Assembly (NCBI RefSeq): GCF_900113115.1
Contig: NZ_FOOF01000014.1
Coordinates: 1 to 64,000 of the forward strand
Source of the DNA: Duganella sp. CF458
Lineage (GTDB): Bacteria > Pseudomonadota > Gammaproteobacteria > Burkholderiales > Burkholderiaceae_D
DNA: 64,000 nt
Direction of reading: 5' to 3'
Shown here: positions 16,611 to 25,122 of the stretch, one piece after another
Numbering within the stretch: position 1 is the stretch's first letter
How the letters are laid out: each line of letters begins with the position of its first letter
Translations under genes and position numbers: made by a program
Notes under the pieces: model-generated
What the model saw: only the letters and a program-made list of their open reading frames with translations
What the model was told of the DNA's origin: nothing
Database searches by the model: none

Positions 16611-18071
16611 ATGGCTTCCGTAATTAACACCAACATCTCGTCCCTGAACTCGCAGCGCAACCTGAACGCATCCCAGAGCAGCCTGTCGACCTCCCTGCAA
16701 CGTCTGTCCTCCGGCCTGCGTATCAACAGCGCTAAGGACGATGCGGCTGGCCTGGCAATTTCCGACCGTATGAATTCCCAGATTCGCGGTATGAACCAGG
16801 CAATGCGTAACGCCAACGACGGCGTCTCGCTGGCTCAGACCGCAGAAGGCGCGCTGGCATCCTCCGGCGACATCCTGCAGCGTATCCGTGAACTGGCGGT
16901 GCAGTCGTCCAACGCCACCAACTCGGCTTCGGACCGTCAAGCGCTGCAGACCGAAGTTGGCGAACTGGCATCGGAACTGAACCGCGTTGCCCAGACCACC
17001 AACTTCAACGGCAAAAACCTGCTGGACGGCTCGATGGGCACCGCGACCTTCCAGGTCGGCGCTGACGCGAACCAGACCATCCAGGCTGTAGGCGCCAACT
17101 TCCTGACCAGCACCTACGGCGACAACCGTATCGAAGGCTCGCCTGCTGCCGTAACCGCTGCCAATACCTCGGCTGCCACCACCGCCACCATCAACGGTTC
17201 CCGCGGTTCGGCAACCATCACCACCTTGGCCGCCACCAGCACCGCCAAGTCGGTTGCTGCCAGCATCAATGCACAGACCGCCAACACCGGCGTCACCGCT
17301 TCGGCCAAAACCGACGCGGCACTGACCCTGGGCGCTGAGTCCTACACCATGACCGTGGAAGGTGACAACGCTGGCTCGCCAGTGACCGTGTCCTTCACCA
17401 TCGGCACCGGTGCCAACTCGGCTGACGACTACGCTTCGGCGATCAATGCTTTCAATGCGCAATCGTCCAAGACTGGCGTTACTGCCCAGTACGACGAAGC
17501 CAACAACAAGCTGAAGCTGTCGCACTCGACCGGCTCCGACATCAAGCTGACCAACACCAAGGTTGGCGGTAACACGGTGGCAAGCGCGCAGAACTACACC
17601 GCCGCTGGCGCACTGAACGGCGCCGCCAATGCGATGACCGCAGCTGCCGCTGTGTCGACCGTGATGGGCCGTGTGACCATGGACTCCGAGAACTCGTTCT
17701 CGGTGACGGAAGCCGCTGCAACCGGCTTCAGCCTGGCTGGTGGTTCGACCTTGAAGTCGGTCGCCACCCTGGACGTGACCACCTTCGACAATGCCCAGCT
17801 GGCAATCAAGATCGCTGACGCCGCCCTGGCTTCGGTGAACAGCCAGCGCGCATCGTTCGGTGCACTGCAGTCCCGTTTCTCCTCGACGATCTCGAACCTG
17901 AGCGCGACGACCGAGAACCTGTCTGCATCGCGTAGCCGTATCGTGGACACCGACTTTGCTGCAGAAACCGCCAGCCTGACCCGCGGCCAGATCCTGCAAC
18001 AAGCTGGTACCGCCATGCTGGCCCAGGCGAACTCGCTGCCTAACGGCGTGCTGAGCCTGCTGCGCGGCTAA
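16611..18071 (+). CDS. fliC: Flagellin
   Basis: The filament subunit, 486 residues. The conserved N-terminal D0/D1 region starts MASVINTNISSLNSQRNL and includes LSSGLRINSAKDDAAGLAISDRM. The C-terminal D1/D0 region includes RASFGALQSRFSSTISNL and ends LPNGVLSLLRG. The middle (about residues 180-385) is Thr/Ala-rich, low in bulky residues and specific to this organism, as expected for the surface-exposed domain. GGAGA precedes the start. The gene is expressed from its own sigma-28 promoter and closed by a hairpin terminator before flaG. The protein is exported by the flagellar secretion system with FliS as chaperone. Confidence 0.97.
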   Translation: MASVINTNISSLNSQRNLNASQSSLSTSLQRLSSGLRINSAKDDAAGLAISDRMNSQIRGMNQAMRNANDGVSLAQTAEGALASSGDILQRIRELAVQSSNATNSASDRQALQTEVGELASELNRVAQTTNFNGKNLLDGSMGTATFQVGADANQTIQAVGANFLTSTYGDNRIEGSPAAVTAANTSAATTATINGSRGSATITTLAATSTAKSVAASINAQTANTGVTASAKTDAALTLGAESYTMTVEGDNAGSPVTVSFTIGTGANSADDYASAINAFNAQSSKTGVTAQYDEANNKLKLSHSTGSDIKLTNTKVGGNTVASAQNYTAAGALNGAANAMTAAAAVSTVMGRVTMDSENSFSVTEAAATGFSLAGGSTLKSVATLDVTTFDNAQLAIKIADAALASVNSQRASFGALQSRFSSTISNLSATTENLSASRSRIVDTDFAAETASLTRGQILQQAGTAMLAQANSLPNGVLSLLRG

Positions 18072-18097
18072 TCGCCACCAAGCTAAGAAAAAAAGCG

Positions 18098-18131
18098 GTT
18101 CCCCGCTCCGGTTCGCCGGACCGGGGAATTT
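18098..18131 (+). terminator. Rho-independent terminator between fliC and flaG
   Basis: TTCCCCG (18098-18104) pairs with CGGGGAA (18121-18127). Inside it, TCCGG pairs with CCGGA around a TTCG tetraloop, with one C-C mismatch between the two helices. TTTT follows. The short T-run may allow partial read-through into flaG. Confidence 0.82.
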
Positions 18132-18147
18132 TCCGTAGGAGGTCCGT

Positions 18148-18522
18148 ATGACTATCGATTCAATTACTGCTACTGCGCCACGGGCCGACCGTGGCAGCGC
18201 GGCCCCGGATTTCGTGGCCCTCCCGGTGGCAGGCCGCAGCCCGGCCGCCGCGGTGGAAACCATCGATGCGGTCAAGGCCAAGCAGGCCACGCCGTCCAAG
18301 AAAGATGTGGAAGAGGCGGTTGCCAAGCTGAACAAGTCAGTGCAGGACCGGGCCCAGGGCCTGGAATTCTCCATCGACGACGACAGCCAACGCACCATCG
18401 TCAAGGTGATTGACCAAAGCACCAAGGAAGTACTGCGCCAGATTCCGACCCCGGAAGCGTTGCAGATTGCCAAGGCCATCGACGCCCGCAAGGGCGGCTT
18501 GCTGGTCGACCACCAAGCCTGA
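18148..18522 (+). CDS. flaG: FlaG family flagellar protein
   Basis: A 124-residue FlaG family protein, associated in other bacteria with control of filament length or stability. The first 60 residues are variable and Ala-rich. The conserved domain begins near VAKLNKSVQDRAQGLEFSID and ends with the hallmark VIDQSTKEVLRQIPTPEAL. An AGGAGG Shine-Dalgarno sequence stands in front of the start. It lies between fliC and fliD, the common position for this gene, and has its own terminator. Confidence 0.9.
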   Translation: MTIDSITATAPRADRGSAAPDFVALPVAGRSPAAAVETIDAVKAKQATPSKKDVEEAVAKLNKSVQDRAQGLEFSIDDDSQRTIVKVIDQSTKEVLRQIPTPEALQIAKAIDARKGGLLVDHQA

Positions 18523-18539
18523 CTGCTGCACCTCAGTTG

Positions 18540-18575
18540 AGCCCGGCCTGCCGATGCGGCAGCCCGGGCTTTTTT
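18540..18575 (+). terminator. Rho-independent terminator after flaG
   Basis: AGCCCGG (18540-18546) pairs with CCGGGCT (18564-18570). An inner CTGCC/GGCAG helix is stacked above one mismatch, and a run of T follows. Confidence 0.9.
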
Positions 18576-18636
18576 GCGTTATGCTGTCCTGGCCAGGTTG
18601 TCATTTCGGACAGGAATAAACAGGTATTTCCCCCTC

Positions 18637-18663
18637 TCAAGTCCCCTTTGAATCTGCCGTAAA
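18637..18663 (+). promoter_or_regulatory. Sigma-28 (FliA) promoter of fliD
   Basis: TCAAGTCC (18637-18644), an 11-base spacer, and GCCGTAAA (18656-18663). The -10 half and spacing match the sigma-28 consensus well. The -35 half has three differences. It lies about 37 bases before the fliD start. Confidence 0.7.
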
Positions 18664-18699
18664 CAAGTTAGACTTATCTTGTTTCCTCAGGAGTTTGCC

Positions 18700-21354
18700 G
18701 TGGCCCTTTCCAGCACCCCAGCACTGTCATCCCCCGGTATCGGATCGGGCTTGCAGGTCAACGACATCGTCGACAAACTGATGGCAGCCGAAGCCGCGCC
18801 CTTGGCAGGCTACGACCGCAAGGCGGCGTCCTACCAGGCCAAGGTGAGCGCCTTCGGTTCGCTGACTGCAGCCGTCGGCGTGTTCCAGAGCGCCTTGGGC
18901 GGCTTGACCTCGGCCAACGCCTTCAAAGGCTTCTCGACGACGGTAGGCAACAAGGATTTGCTGACCGCCAGCGCTTCGGCCAAGGCGGTGGCGGGCAATT
19001 ACAAGATCAATGTCACCCAGTTGGCCCAGGCGCAGACCCTGATGACCACTGGCCTGGCGAGCAAGACCTCGACCATCGGCCTGGGCGGCTCGACCACCCT
19101 GTCCTTCCAGTTCGGCTCGGCCAGCGGCAGCTTCGGCTTGCAGGGCACCGGCTTGAGCTCGTCCATGCTGACCAACGGGCTGGCCAATGGCTCACTCAGC
19201 ATCAACGGCACCGCGATTGCCACCTCGAGCGGCACCAACAGCGCCACCGCGCTGGCCAATGCCATCAATGACAAGACCAGCACCACCGGCGTCACCGCCA
19301 GCGTGGCGAATATCTTCTCGACCTTTGGCGACGTGGCCACCGACGGCACTGGCTCGTACGCGCTGAAAGTAGGCAATGTCACCATCGCCAGCCAGGGTGC
19401 AGGCGTCGCCGCCGGCGCCGGCGTCACCGCCGCGTCCCTCGATGCCGACCTGGCCAATGCCAGCGGCGCTACCGCGACCGCGCTGGCAGCCGCCGGCATC
19501 ACGTTTACCGGCAGTGCCGCTGCCGGCACCCTGGAATTCCGCAGCGCCAGCGGTGCCAGTGTGGCCATCACCGAAACGGCAAGCGGTGTCACCGGCGGCG
19601 CCAAGACCGCGGCCGGCGCCGCGAATGCCGGCGCCACTTACGCATCGGCCAGCAGCGTCACCCTAACCTCGGCCAACGGCAGCCCGATTACCATCGCCGG
19701 CAACAATCCGGCCGCCGCCGGCCTGACGGCCGGCACCGGCGGCAGCATGCTAGGCGGCGGCTTCAGCCAGGATGCCAGCCAGCCTTCGGGCTCGGTGGTC
19801 ATCGACAGCACCAACAACACGCTGCAAGGCGTGGCTGACGCCATCAACAAGGCCAGCCTGGGCGTGACTGCCACCATCGTGTCCGATGGCAGCGCCAGCC
19901 CTTACCGCCTGGTGCTGACGTCGAACAAGACCGGCGAAAACGCCGCCATGAAGATCAGCCTGAGTGGCGACGGCAGCAACCCGCCGGACGCCGCCCTGAA
20001 CAGCCTGCTCAGCTACGACCCGGCAGGTACCCAGTCGATGCAGCAAACCAGTGCCGCCCAGGACACCAAGCTGACCGTCAACGGCATTGCCGTCAGCAGC
20101 CACTCGAACACCGTCAACGAATCGATCCAGGGCGTGGGCCTGACGGTCAACCAGGTGGGCAGCACCACGCTGAACGTGGCGCGCGATACCAATAGCGTCA
20201 AGACCAACCTGACGGCCTTCGTCAAGGCGTACAACGAACTCAACGGTGCGCTGAAAAAGCTCACCGCCTATGATCCGGAAACCAAGAAGGCTGGCGCGCT
20301 GCAGGGCGATCCGACCGCCCAGTCCATGCAGGCGCAACTGCGCCGCATGATGAGCGGGCAGATCACCGGCCTGTCCGGCAGCCTGACCAATATGGGCCAG
20401 GTCGGCATTTCCTTTGCCAAAGACGGCACGCTGAGCCTGGATGACGCCAAGCTGAACAAGGCAATCGAAAAGAATTTCGGCGACATCGCCGGCCTGTTTA
20501 CCGCCATCGGCAATGCCAGCGACCCGAACGTCAGCTTTGTCAGCTCGACGGCAAAAACCAAACCGGGCAGCTATGCGCTGAACATCACGGCGCTGGCCAG
20601 CCAAGGCGCGCTGACCAGCTCGGCAGCGCTGGGCAGCACCACGATTGCCGCCAATACCACCTGGGCGGTGACCTTGAACGACACCTCGCCCAGCAACGCC
20701 AAGAATATCGCCAATGTCACCATCCCGGCAGGCACCTACGCGCCGGCCGAGCTGGCCAAAATCGTGCAGTCGACGATCAACGGCACGGCCGCCTTCGCGG
20801 ATACCGGCTCCAGCGTTACCGCCGCGATTGACGGTAGCGGTAAATTGGTGCTGTCTTCCAGCAAATACGGTTCGGCCTCGAATATCGCGCTGACCAGCGT
20901 CAGCGGCAGCACCGTGGACAGCGTGTTCGGCGGCGCGGCGCCGGTGGCCGGTACCGACGTGGCCGGCACCTTGGGCGGCAAGGCAGTGGTCGGCACCGGC
21001 CAGTCCCTCACCGGCGCCGAAGGGACCGACGCGGAAGGCCTGAAAATCGACATTACCGGCGGCGCCCTGGGCGACCGCGGCACCGTCTCGTTCTCGCAAG
21101 GCTATGCCTACCAGCTCAACAACCTGGCCACCTCCTTCCTGGGCAGCAAAGGCTTGCTGACCACGGTGACCGACGGCTTGAACAAGAGCATCAAAGACGT
21201 GGCCAAGCAGCGCGACGCCTTCTCGTCCAAGCTGGACGACATCGAAAAACGCTACCGCACCCAGTTCACGCGGCTCGATGCCACCCTGGCGAAAATGCAG
21301 AGCACGCAAGCGTATTTGACTCAGCAGTTGGCGGCCATCGCCTCCAACAGCTGA
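18700..21354 (+). CDS. fliD: Flagellar filament cap protein (unusually long)
   Basis: The distal cap that folds flagellin into the growing filament. At 884 residues it is almost twice the usual ~450-500. The N-terminal FliD_N domain (PGIGSGLQVNDIVDKLMAAE onward) and the C-terminal coiled-coil FliD_C region (GLNKSIKDVAKQRDAFSSKLDDIEKRYRTQFTRLDATLAKMQ) are canonical. The extra length is a Gly/Ala/Ser/Thr-rich middle (about residues 110-450) and a second inserted block before the C-terminus (about 610-760) with flagellin-like repeats. A GTG start at 18700 is chosen because CAGGAG lies six to seven bases upstream; TTG at 18679 has no such signal. It leads the fliD-fliS-fliT operon. Confidence 0.93.
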   Translation: MALSSTPALSSPGIGSGLQVNDIVDKLMAAEAAPLAGYDRKAASYQAKVSAFGSLTAAVGVFQSALGGLTSANAFKGFSTTVGNKDLLTASASAKAVAGNYKINVTQLAQAQTLMTTGLASKTSTIGLGGSTTLSFQFGSASGSFGLQGTGLSSSMLTNGLANGSLSINGTAIATSSGTNSATALANAINDKTSTTGVTASVANIFSTFGDVATDGTGSYALKVGNVTIASQGAGVAAGAGVTAASLDADLANASGATATALAAAGITFTGSAAAGTLEFRSASGASVAITETASGVTGGAKTAAGAANAGATYASASSVTLTSANGSPITIAGNNPAAAGLTAGTGGSMLGGGFSQDASQPSGSVVIDSTNNTLQGVADAINKASLGVTATIVSDGSASPYRLVLTSNKTGENAAMKISLSGDGSNPPDAALNSLLSYDPAGTQSMQQTSAAQDTKLTVNGIAVSSHSNTVNESIQGVGLTVNQVGSTTLNVARDTNSVKTNLTAFVKAYNELNGALKKLTAYDPETKKAGALQGDPTAQSMQAQLRRMMSGQITGLSGSLTNMGQVGISFAKDGTLSLDDAKLNKAIEKNFGDIAGLFTAIGNASDPNVSFVSSTAKTKPGSYALNITALASQGALTSSAALGSTTIAANTTWAVTLNDTSPSNAKNIANVTIPAGTYAPAELAKIVQSTINGTAAFADTGSSVTAAIDGSGKLVLSSSKYGSASNIALTSVSGSTVDSVFGGAAPVAGTDVAGTLGGKAVVGTGQSLTGAEGTDAEGLKIDITGGALGDRGTVSFSQGYAYQLNNLATSFLGSKGLLTTVTDGLNKSIKDVAKQRDAFSSKLDDIEKRYRTQFTRLDATLAKMQSTQAYLTQQLAAIASNS

Positions 21355-21375
21355 TCGCAGGAATAAGGAGAGATT

Positions 21376-21813
21376 ATGTTTGGAACTACTTCACGCGGTG
21401 TCAATGCCTACGCGAAAGTCGGCCTGGAAACCGGCGTCAGCTCCGCCTCGCCCCACAAACTGATTGTCATGCTGTACGACGGCGCCCTGGCGGCGATCAT
21501 GACTGCGGCCACCCAGATGAACGCCGGCAATGTTCAGGAAAAAGGCAAGGCGATCTCCAAAGCCATTCGCATCATCGACGACGGGCTGCGCGCCAGCCTG
21601 GACAAGGAAGCCGGCGGCGAGATCGCGCGCAACCTGGACGCCCTGTATGACTACATGAGCCGCCGCCTGCTGGAAGCGAACATCCAGAACAGCCCGGAAG
21701 TGCTGGAAGAAGTGCGCAGCCTGCTGGCCGACTTGCGCGACACCTGGAACCAGATCGGCGGCAACCCAGCCGCGACCAATAATACCCAGCCTGCTGCCTT
21801 GGCCAGCATGTAA
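21376..21813 (+). CDS. fliS: Flagellin export chaperone
   Basis: A 145-residue cytosolic chaperone that binds the C-terminus of flagellin and prevents early polymerisation. Hallmarks are YAKVGLETGVSSASPHKLIVMLYDGAL near the N-terminus and a four-helix-bundle pattern with LDALYDYMSRRLLEANIQN. AAGGAGA precedes the start. It follows fliD by 21 bases and precedes fliT by 12. Confidence 0.95.
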   Translation: MFGTTSRGVNAYAKVGLETGVSSASPHKLIVMLYDGALAAIMTAATQMNAGNVQEKGKAISKAIRIIDDGLRASLDKEAGGEIARNLDALYDYMSRRLLEANIQNSPEVLEEVRSLLADLRDTWNQIGGNPAATNNTQPAALASM

Positions 21814-21825
21814 TCGAGGATGACA

Positions 21826-22152
21826 ATGACGAACCTGGAAGTTTTGACCGCCTACAGCGCCATGGCCGCACTGACCCACCAGATGGTGGCCGCGGCAACG
21901 ATATCCGACTGGGACGGTCTGGAAGTACTGGAGAGCCAGGTAGCGGCCCAGGTTGCCCTGCTGCGCGGGACGGAGGAAACGGTGGTGCTGGACGCTGGCC
22001 AGCGCCAGCAAAAGCTGGGCCTGATCAAGCAAATGCTGGACGACGACCGCCAGATCCGCGACCTGACCATGCCGTGGATGGCCCAGCTGTCCAAACTGAT
22101 CAACAACACCGGCACTGAACGGCGCCTGGCCGCCGCCTACGGCGCCGTCTGA
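21826..22152 (+). CDS. fliT: Flagellar export chaperone, FliT-like
   Basis: A 108-residue helical protein in the fliT position after fliS. FliT is the chaperone of the cap protein FliD. Sequence conservation of FliT is low, so the call leans on length, helical character (QRQQKLGLIKQMLDDDRQIRDL) and position. The start at 21826 gives a suitable distance from GAGGA; an ATG six bases earlier sits on top of that sequence. Confidence 0.8.
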   Translation: MTNLEVLTAYSAMAALTHQMVAAATISDWDGLEVLESQVAAQVALLRGTEETVVLDAGQRQQKLGLIKQMLDDDRQIRDLTMPWMAQLSKLINNTGTERRLAAAYGAV

Positions 22153-22166
22153 GCGGGGCGGCTGCC

Positions 22167-23432
22167 ATGCTGCCCCCGCGCCTGGATGTCCGGGGCGTCG
22201 GCGCCACCAGCGCGGCGTCCGCCGCGCCCGCCGTGGCCGCACCGCGCCAGGAAGCCTTCCAGCGCGCCCTCTCGCAAATGGTCGGGCAAACCCTGCCCGC
22301 CCAGGTCCTCAGCAAATTCTCCGATGGCAGTTTCCTGGTGCGCGTGGCCGACACCAATGCGCGCATGCTGCTGCCGGCCGGGGTCAATGCCGGCGACGAC
22401 CTGCCGCTGACCGTGATCAGCGCGCAGCCGCGCCCCACCCTGCAAGTGGGCGCCGGCAGCCCGCAAGCCGGGCAGATGGCCACCTTTGTCGCCGGCGACC
22501 AGATGCCCGAGCTGCCGACGGCGCGCCTGCCGTCGCAGGAAGCGGCCATTCTCAACCTCAGCGGTAAGCAACCGCAGGCGGCCGGCGCCGAAGCCGGCCA
22601 GGCCGGCGCGGCCCAGGGCCGGGCGCTCAGTCCGGGCGCGGCCCTGCTCAGCAAAGCCCCGCTGGTGCCGGCCGACCAGTTGCCCGCGCTCGGCAAGGAC
22701 ACCCCGCCAGCCGCCCTCAGCCCCGCCGCGCGCGCCATCGCCAGCGCATTGGCCTCGGCCTACACCACGCCCGGCGTGCCGGTCACCATCAACGGCAAAA
22801 CGCCGCTGAGCGCAGGCGGCCCGCCCGACACGGGCAAGCTCAGCCAAGGCTTGCAGCGCGCCCTGGGCGATAGCGGCCTGTTCTACGAATCCCATGTGGC
22901 CGAATGGGCCGAAGGCAAGCGGCCGCTGCAAGACTTGCAGCGCGAACCGCAGATGCAGCGCCACGCTGCCGCGCAAGGCGCAGGGCAAAGCCAGGCCGAT
23001 GCGATCGCCAAGGCACTGGGCGGCCCCGACCTGTCGGCCGCCCAGATGATCAACCAGCAGTTGCACACCCACGAACAGGGCAAGGTCATGTGGCAAGGCG
23101 AAGCCTGGCCCGGCCAGCAGATGCAATGGCAGGTGGAACGCCAGCAGCAAGGCGAGGCCGGCGGCCAGGGCGGCAGCGGCGAAGGCCGCGATGGCGAAGC
23201 CGACCCGGTCTGGCGCAGCGGCGTGCGCTTCCGCTTCCCGCTGCTGGGCCAGGTGGCCGCCCAGGTCACGCTGGTGGGCGACCAGGTGCACATTGCGGTC
23301 CAGTCCGGCTCGGAAGACAGCGCCGCCACGCTGCGCGCCTGGGCCGGCGCCTTGCAGCACGCCCTGGATGCCGCCGGCGCCCCGCTGGCCTCGCTCGCCA
23401 TCAACGCCGAGGCCAAAGATGACGCAGCGTGA
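22167..23432 (+). CDS. Second FliK-like hook-length control protein
   Basis: A 421-residue protein with a Flg_hook (FliK C-terminal) domain at residues ~345-415 (VRFRFPLLGQVAAQVTLVGD, then AATLRAWAGALQHALDAAG). A conserved N-terminal block (SQMVGQTLPAQVLSKFSDGSF) is followed by a long Ala/Gln/Pro-rich linker. It is distinct from the fliK gene in the fliFGHIJK operon. It overlaps the following FlhB-like gene by 14 bases. The pairing implies a shared role in the substrate-specificity switch of the flagellar export gate. Whether it measures hook length or acts in another step is not known. Confidence 0.75.
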   Translation: MLPPRLDVRGVGATSAASAAPAVAAPRQEAFQRALSQMVGQTLPAQVLSKFSDGSFLVRVADTNARMLLPAGVNAGDDLPLTVISAQPRPTLQVGAGSPQAGQMATFVAGDQMPELPTARLPSQEAAILNLSGKQPQAAGAEAGQAGAAQGRALSPGAALLSKAPLVPADQLPALGKDTPPAALSPAARAIASALASAYTTPGVPVTINGKTPLSAGGPPDTGKLSQGLQRALGDSGLFYESHVAEWAEGKRPLQDLQREPQMQRHAAAQGAGQSQADAIAKALGGPDLSAAQMINQQLHTHEQGKVMWQGEAWPGQQMQWQVERQQQGEAGGQGGSGEGRDGEADPVWRSGVRFRFPLLGQVAAQVTLVGDQVHIAVQSGSEDSAATLRAWAGALQHALDAAGAPLASLAINAEAKDDAA

Positions 23433-23775
23433 CCCCAGCGAAACGCCGCGCAAGCCGCTGCAAAGCGCCGTCGCCCTCGCCTACAAGAGCGGCCAGGCGG
23501 CACCAAAAGTCGTCGCCAAGGGACGCGGCTTGGTTGCCGAGCAGATCATCGCCGTGGCGGCCGAACATGGCGTGCACATCCACGAGTCGAAAGAACTGGT
23601 GTCACTGCTGATGGAAGTCGACCTGGACCAGCAGATCCCGCCACTGCTCTACCGTGTAATTGCGGAACTGTTAGCCTGGCTTTATCATATTGAAGCAGCG
23701 CAAAAGACCGGCCAGCCCCCGCCTGCGGCGCCTGATCTCAGCGTACCGAATGACACCCCAACAAACGGACTTTGA
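23419..23775 (+). CDS. FlhB C-terminal-domain homologue (FhlB-like)
   Basis: A 118-residue soluble protein similar to the cytoplasmic tail of the export-switch protein FlhB: VALAYKSGQAAPKVVAKGRGLVAEQI, then VPxL-like and QQIPPLLYRVIAELLAWLY. It starts just after the point where FlhB carries the self-cleaving NPTH, and that motif is absent. It therefore resembles the processed C-terminal fragment of FlhB. Stand-alone homologues of this kind (FhlB) are known beside FliK-like genes. It overlaps the upstream FliK-like gene and shares the TGATG junction with ycgR. Confidence 0.82.
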   Translation: MTQRDPSETPRKPLQSAVALAYKSGQAAPKVVAKGRGLVAEQIIAVAAEHGVHIHESKELVSLLMEVDLDQQIPPLLYRVIAELLAWLYHIEAAQKTGQPPPAAPDLSVPNDTPTNGL

Positions 23776-24536
23776 TGCACAGCTATATTTCGGAATCGGA
23801 CATGGAAAACTGGCATGATTTCGAGGTTGCTTCGCCCCGCGAGATCACGGCGCTGCTGCGCAGTATCGGCGAGAAGAACCAGTTGATCCGCATGCTCATC
23901 AAAGGCGAGTCCGACGTCTGCGTCACCTCCATCCTGGACGTCGATGCCGATGGCGGCAAGCTGATCCTGGACTGCTCCATCAGTCCCGACCAGAACCGGC
24001 GCATCCTCGGCGCCAAGCGGCTTTCCTTCGAAACCACGCTGGACAAGATCCGCATCATGTTCAGCGGCGAGCACATCGAATCGACCACCTTCGAAGGCAG
24101 CCCGGCGTTCAAGATGCCGCTGCCGGCCAGCCTGGTGCGCCTGCAGCGCCGCGAGTTCTACCGCATTGCCACGCCGGTCACCAACCCGGTGCGCGTGCTG
24201 ATCCCGCAGCCGGCCGAACTGGGCGGCGGCAGCAAGCCGTTTCCGCTGTCCGACATCAGTTGCGGCGGCATTGCCATCCTCGACAACAGCCTGGAACTGG
24301 GCGACACGATCGGCAAGGTCTACAGCGACTGCCGTATCGAACTGCCTGAAGTGGCCACGATTTCCACCGGCCTGCAGATCCGCAACTCGCTCGACCTGAC
24401 GCTTTTAAACAACAAAACCAACCGCCGCCTCGGCTGCCAGTTTGTCGACATGCCGCGCTCCTCGCTGACAGCCGTGCAGCGCTACATCACCAAGCTCGAG
24501 CGCGAACGCAACGCCCGCATCGCCGGCCTCGAATAA
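23775..24536 (+). CDS. ycgR: Flagellar brake protein, c-di-GMP binding
   Basis: A 253-residue YcgR with an N-terminal YcgR (PilZN) domain and a C-terminal PilZ domain. The c-di-GMP ligands are visible as LQRREFYRI (RxxxR) and DISCGGIAI (D-x-S-x-x-G). In enterobacteria, YcgR loaded with c-di-GMP binds the motor and slows or biases rotation. The gene ends the fliS-fliT-FliK-like-FhlB-like run with a one-base overlap and a downstream long hairpin. Confidence 0.93.
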   Translation: MHSYISESDMENWHDFEVASPREITALLRSIGEKNQLIRMLIKGESDVCVTSILDVDADGGKLILDCSISPDQNRRILGAKRLSFETTLDKIRIMFSGEHIESTTFEGSPAFKMPLPASLVRLQRREFYRIATPVTNPVRVLIPQPAELGGGSKPFPLSDISCGGIAILDNSLELGDTIGKVYSDCRIELPEVATISTGLQIRNSLDLTLLNNKTNRRLGCQFVDMPRSSLTAVQRYITKLERERNARIAGLE

Positions 24537-24611
24537 TCAACAGCTTAAAAAATAGGGACGTACCCCATTTTTTGAAAATGGGGTACGTCCCTATTTTTTA
24601 AGCTGTTGATT
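24535..24611. repeat. Perfect 37-bp inverted repeat between ycgR and fliE
   Basis: Bases 24535-24571 and 24575-24611 are exact reverse complements around a 3-base loop. The element runs from the ycgR stop codon to the fliE stop codon. It includes the core TAGGGACGTACCCC and A/T tracts on both sides, so it can end transcription in both directions. Its length and perfect symmetry exceed an ordinary terminator and suggest a REP-like or miniature mobile palindrome adapted to this use. Confidence 0.9.
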
Positions 24612-24952
24612 TACACCTGCATATTCATGATGTCGTGGTAGGCCTGCACCAGCTTGTTGCGCACCTGCACGGTGGCCTGGAAGTTGATGCTGGCTTTTTG
24701 CATCGAGATCATCACGTCCGACAGGTTGACCGAGTCGTCCCCCATCTGGAAGCGCTTGGTCAGGCCTTCGGCTTGGTTCTGGCTGGCCTGCACCGCGTCC
24801 AGCGCGCCTTTCAGGGCGTTGGTGAAGTCCGGCTTGTCCGCCACCTTCTCGGTCTGGATCACCGGCGGCGTCGCAGACGGCCGTGTGGCCGCAGCATGCA
24901 GCTGGGCGATCATGGCCTGGATTTGGCTAGAATCAATTCCGCCTGTTCTCAT
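24611..24952 (-). CDS. fliE: Flagellar hook-basal body complex protein FliE
   Basis: A 113-residue rod/MS-ring junction protein. The conserved C-terminal half reads NLSDVMISMQKASINFQATV and VRNKLVQAYHDIMNM. The start at 24952 (MRTGGIDSS) follows TTGGAG at a good distance; the longer frame to 25009 has no support. It is transcribed alone, divergent from fliF. The 170 bases between them must hold both promoters; a TGATAAT near 25080 is a possible -10 for fliF. Confidence 0.93.
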   Translation of the reverse strand: MRTGGIDSSQIQAMIAQLHAAATRPSATPPVIQTEKVADKPDFTNALKGALDAVQASQNQAEGLTKRFQMGDDSVNLSDVMISMQKASINFQATVQVRNKLVQAYHDIMNMQV

Positions 24953-25122
24953 TAGTTGACTCCAAGATACAATATTCCTGTTTTCAGGCTTCCAGAATAC
25001 CCGCGTCAAAACAAGGGGATAGGCTTGAGCAGCAAGGCAAACAGCCGCCTATTCCTGCCTTTAACGGGCGCAACATCGCCTGATAATGTGCAACAGGCCC
25101 ATTAACCCCACAGTGACTACCC

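Noticed and set aside
18679..18699. TTG at 18679 as the fliD start
   Set aside because: The Shine-Dalgarno CAGGAG lies downstream of it and at the right distance from GTG 18700.
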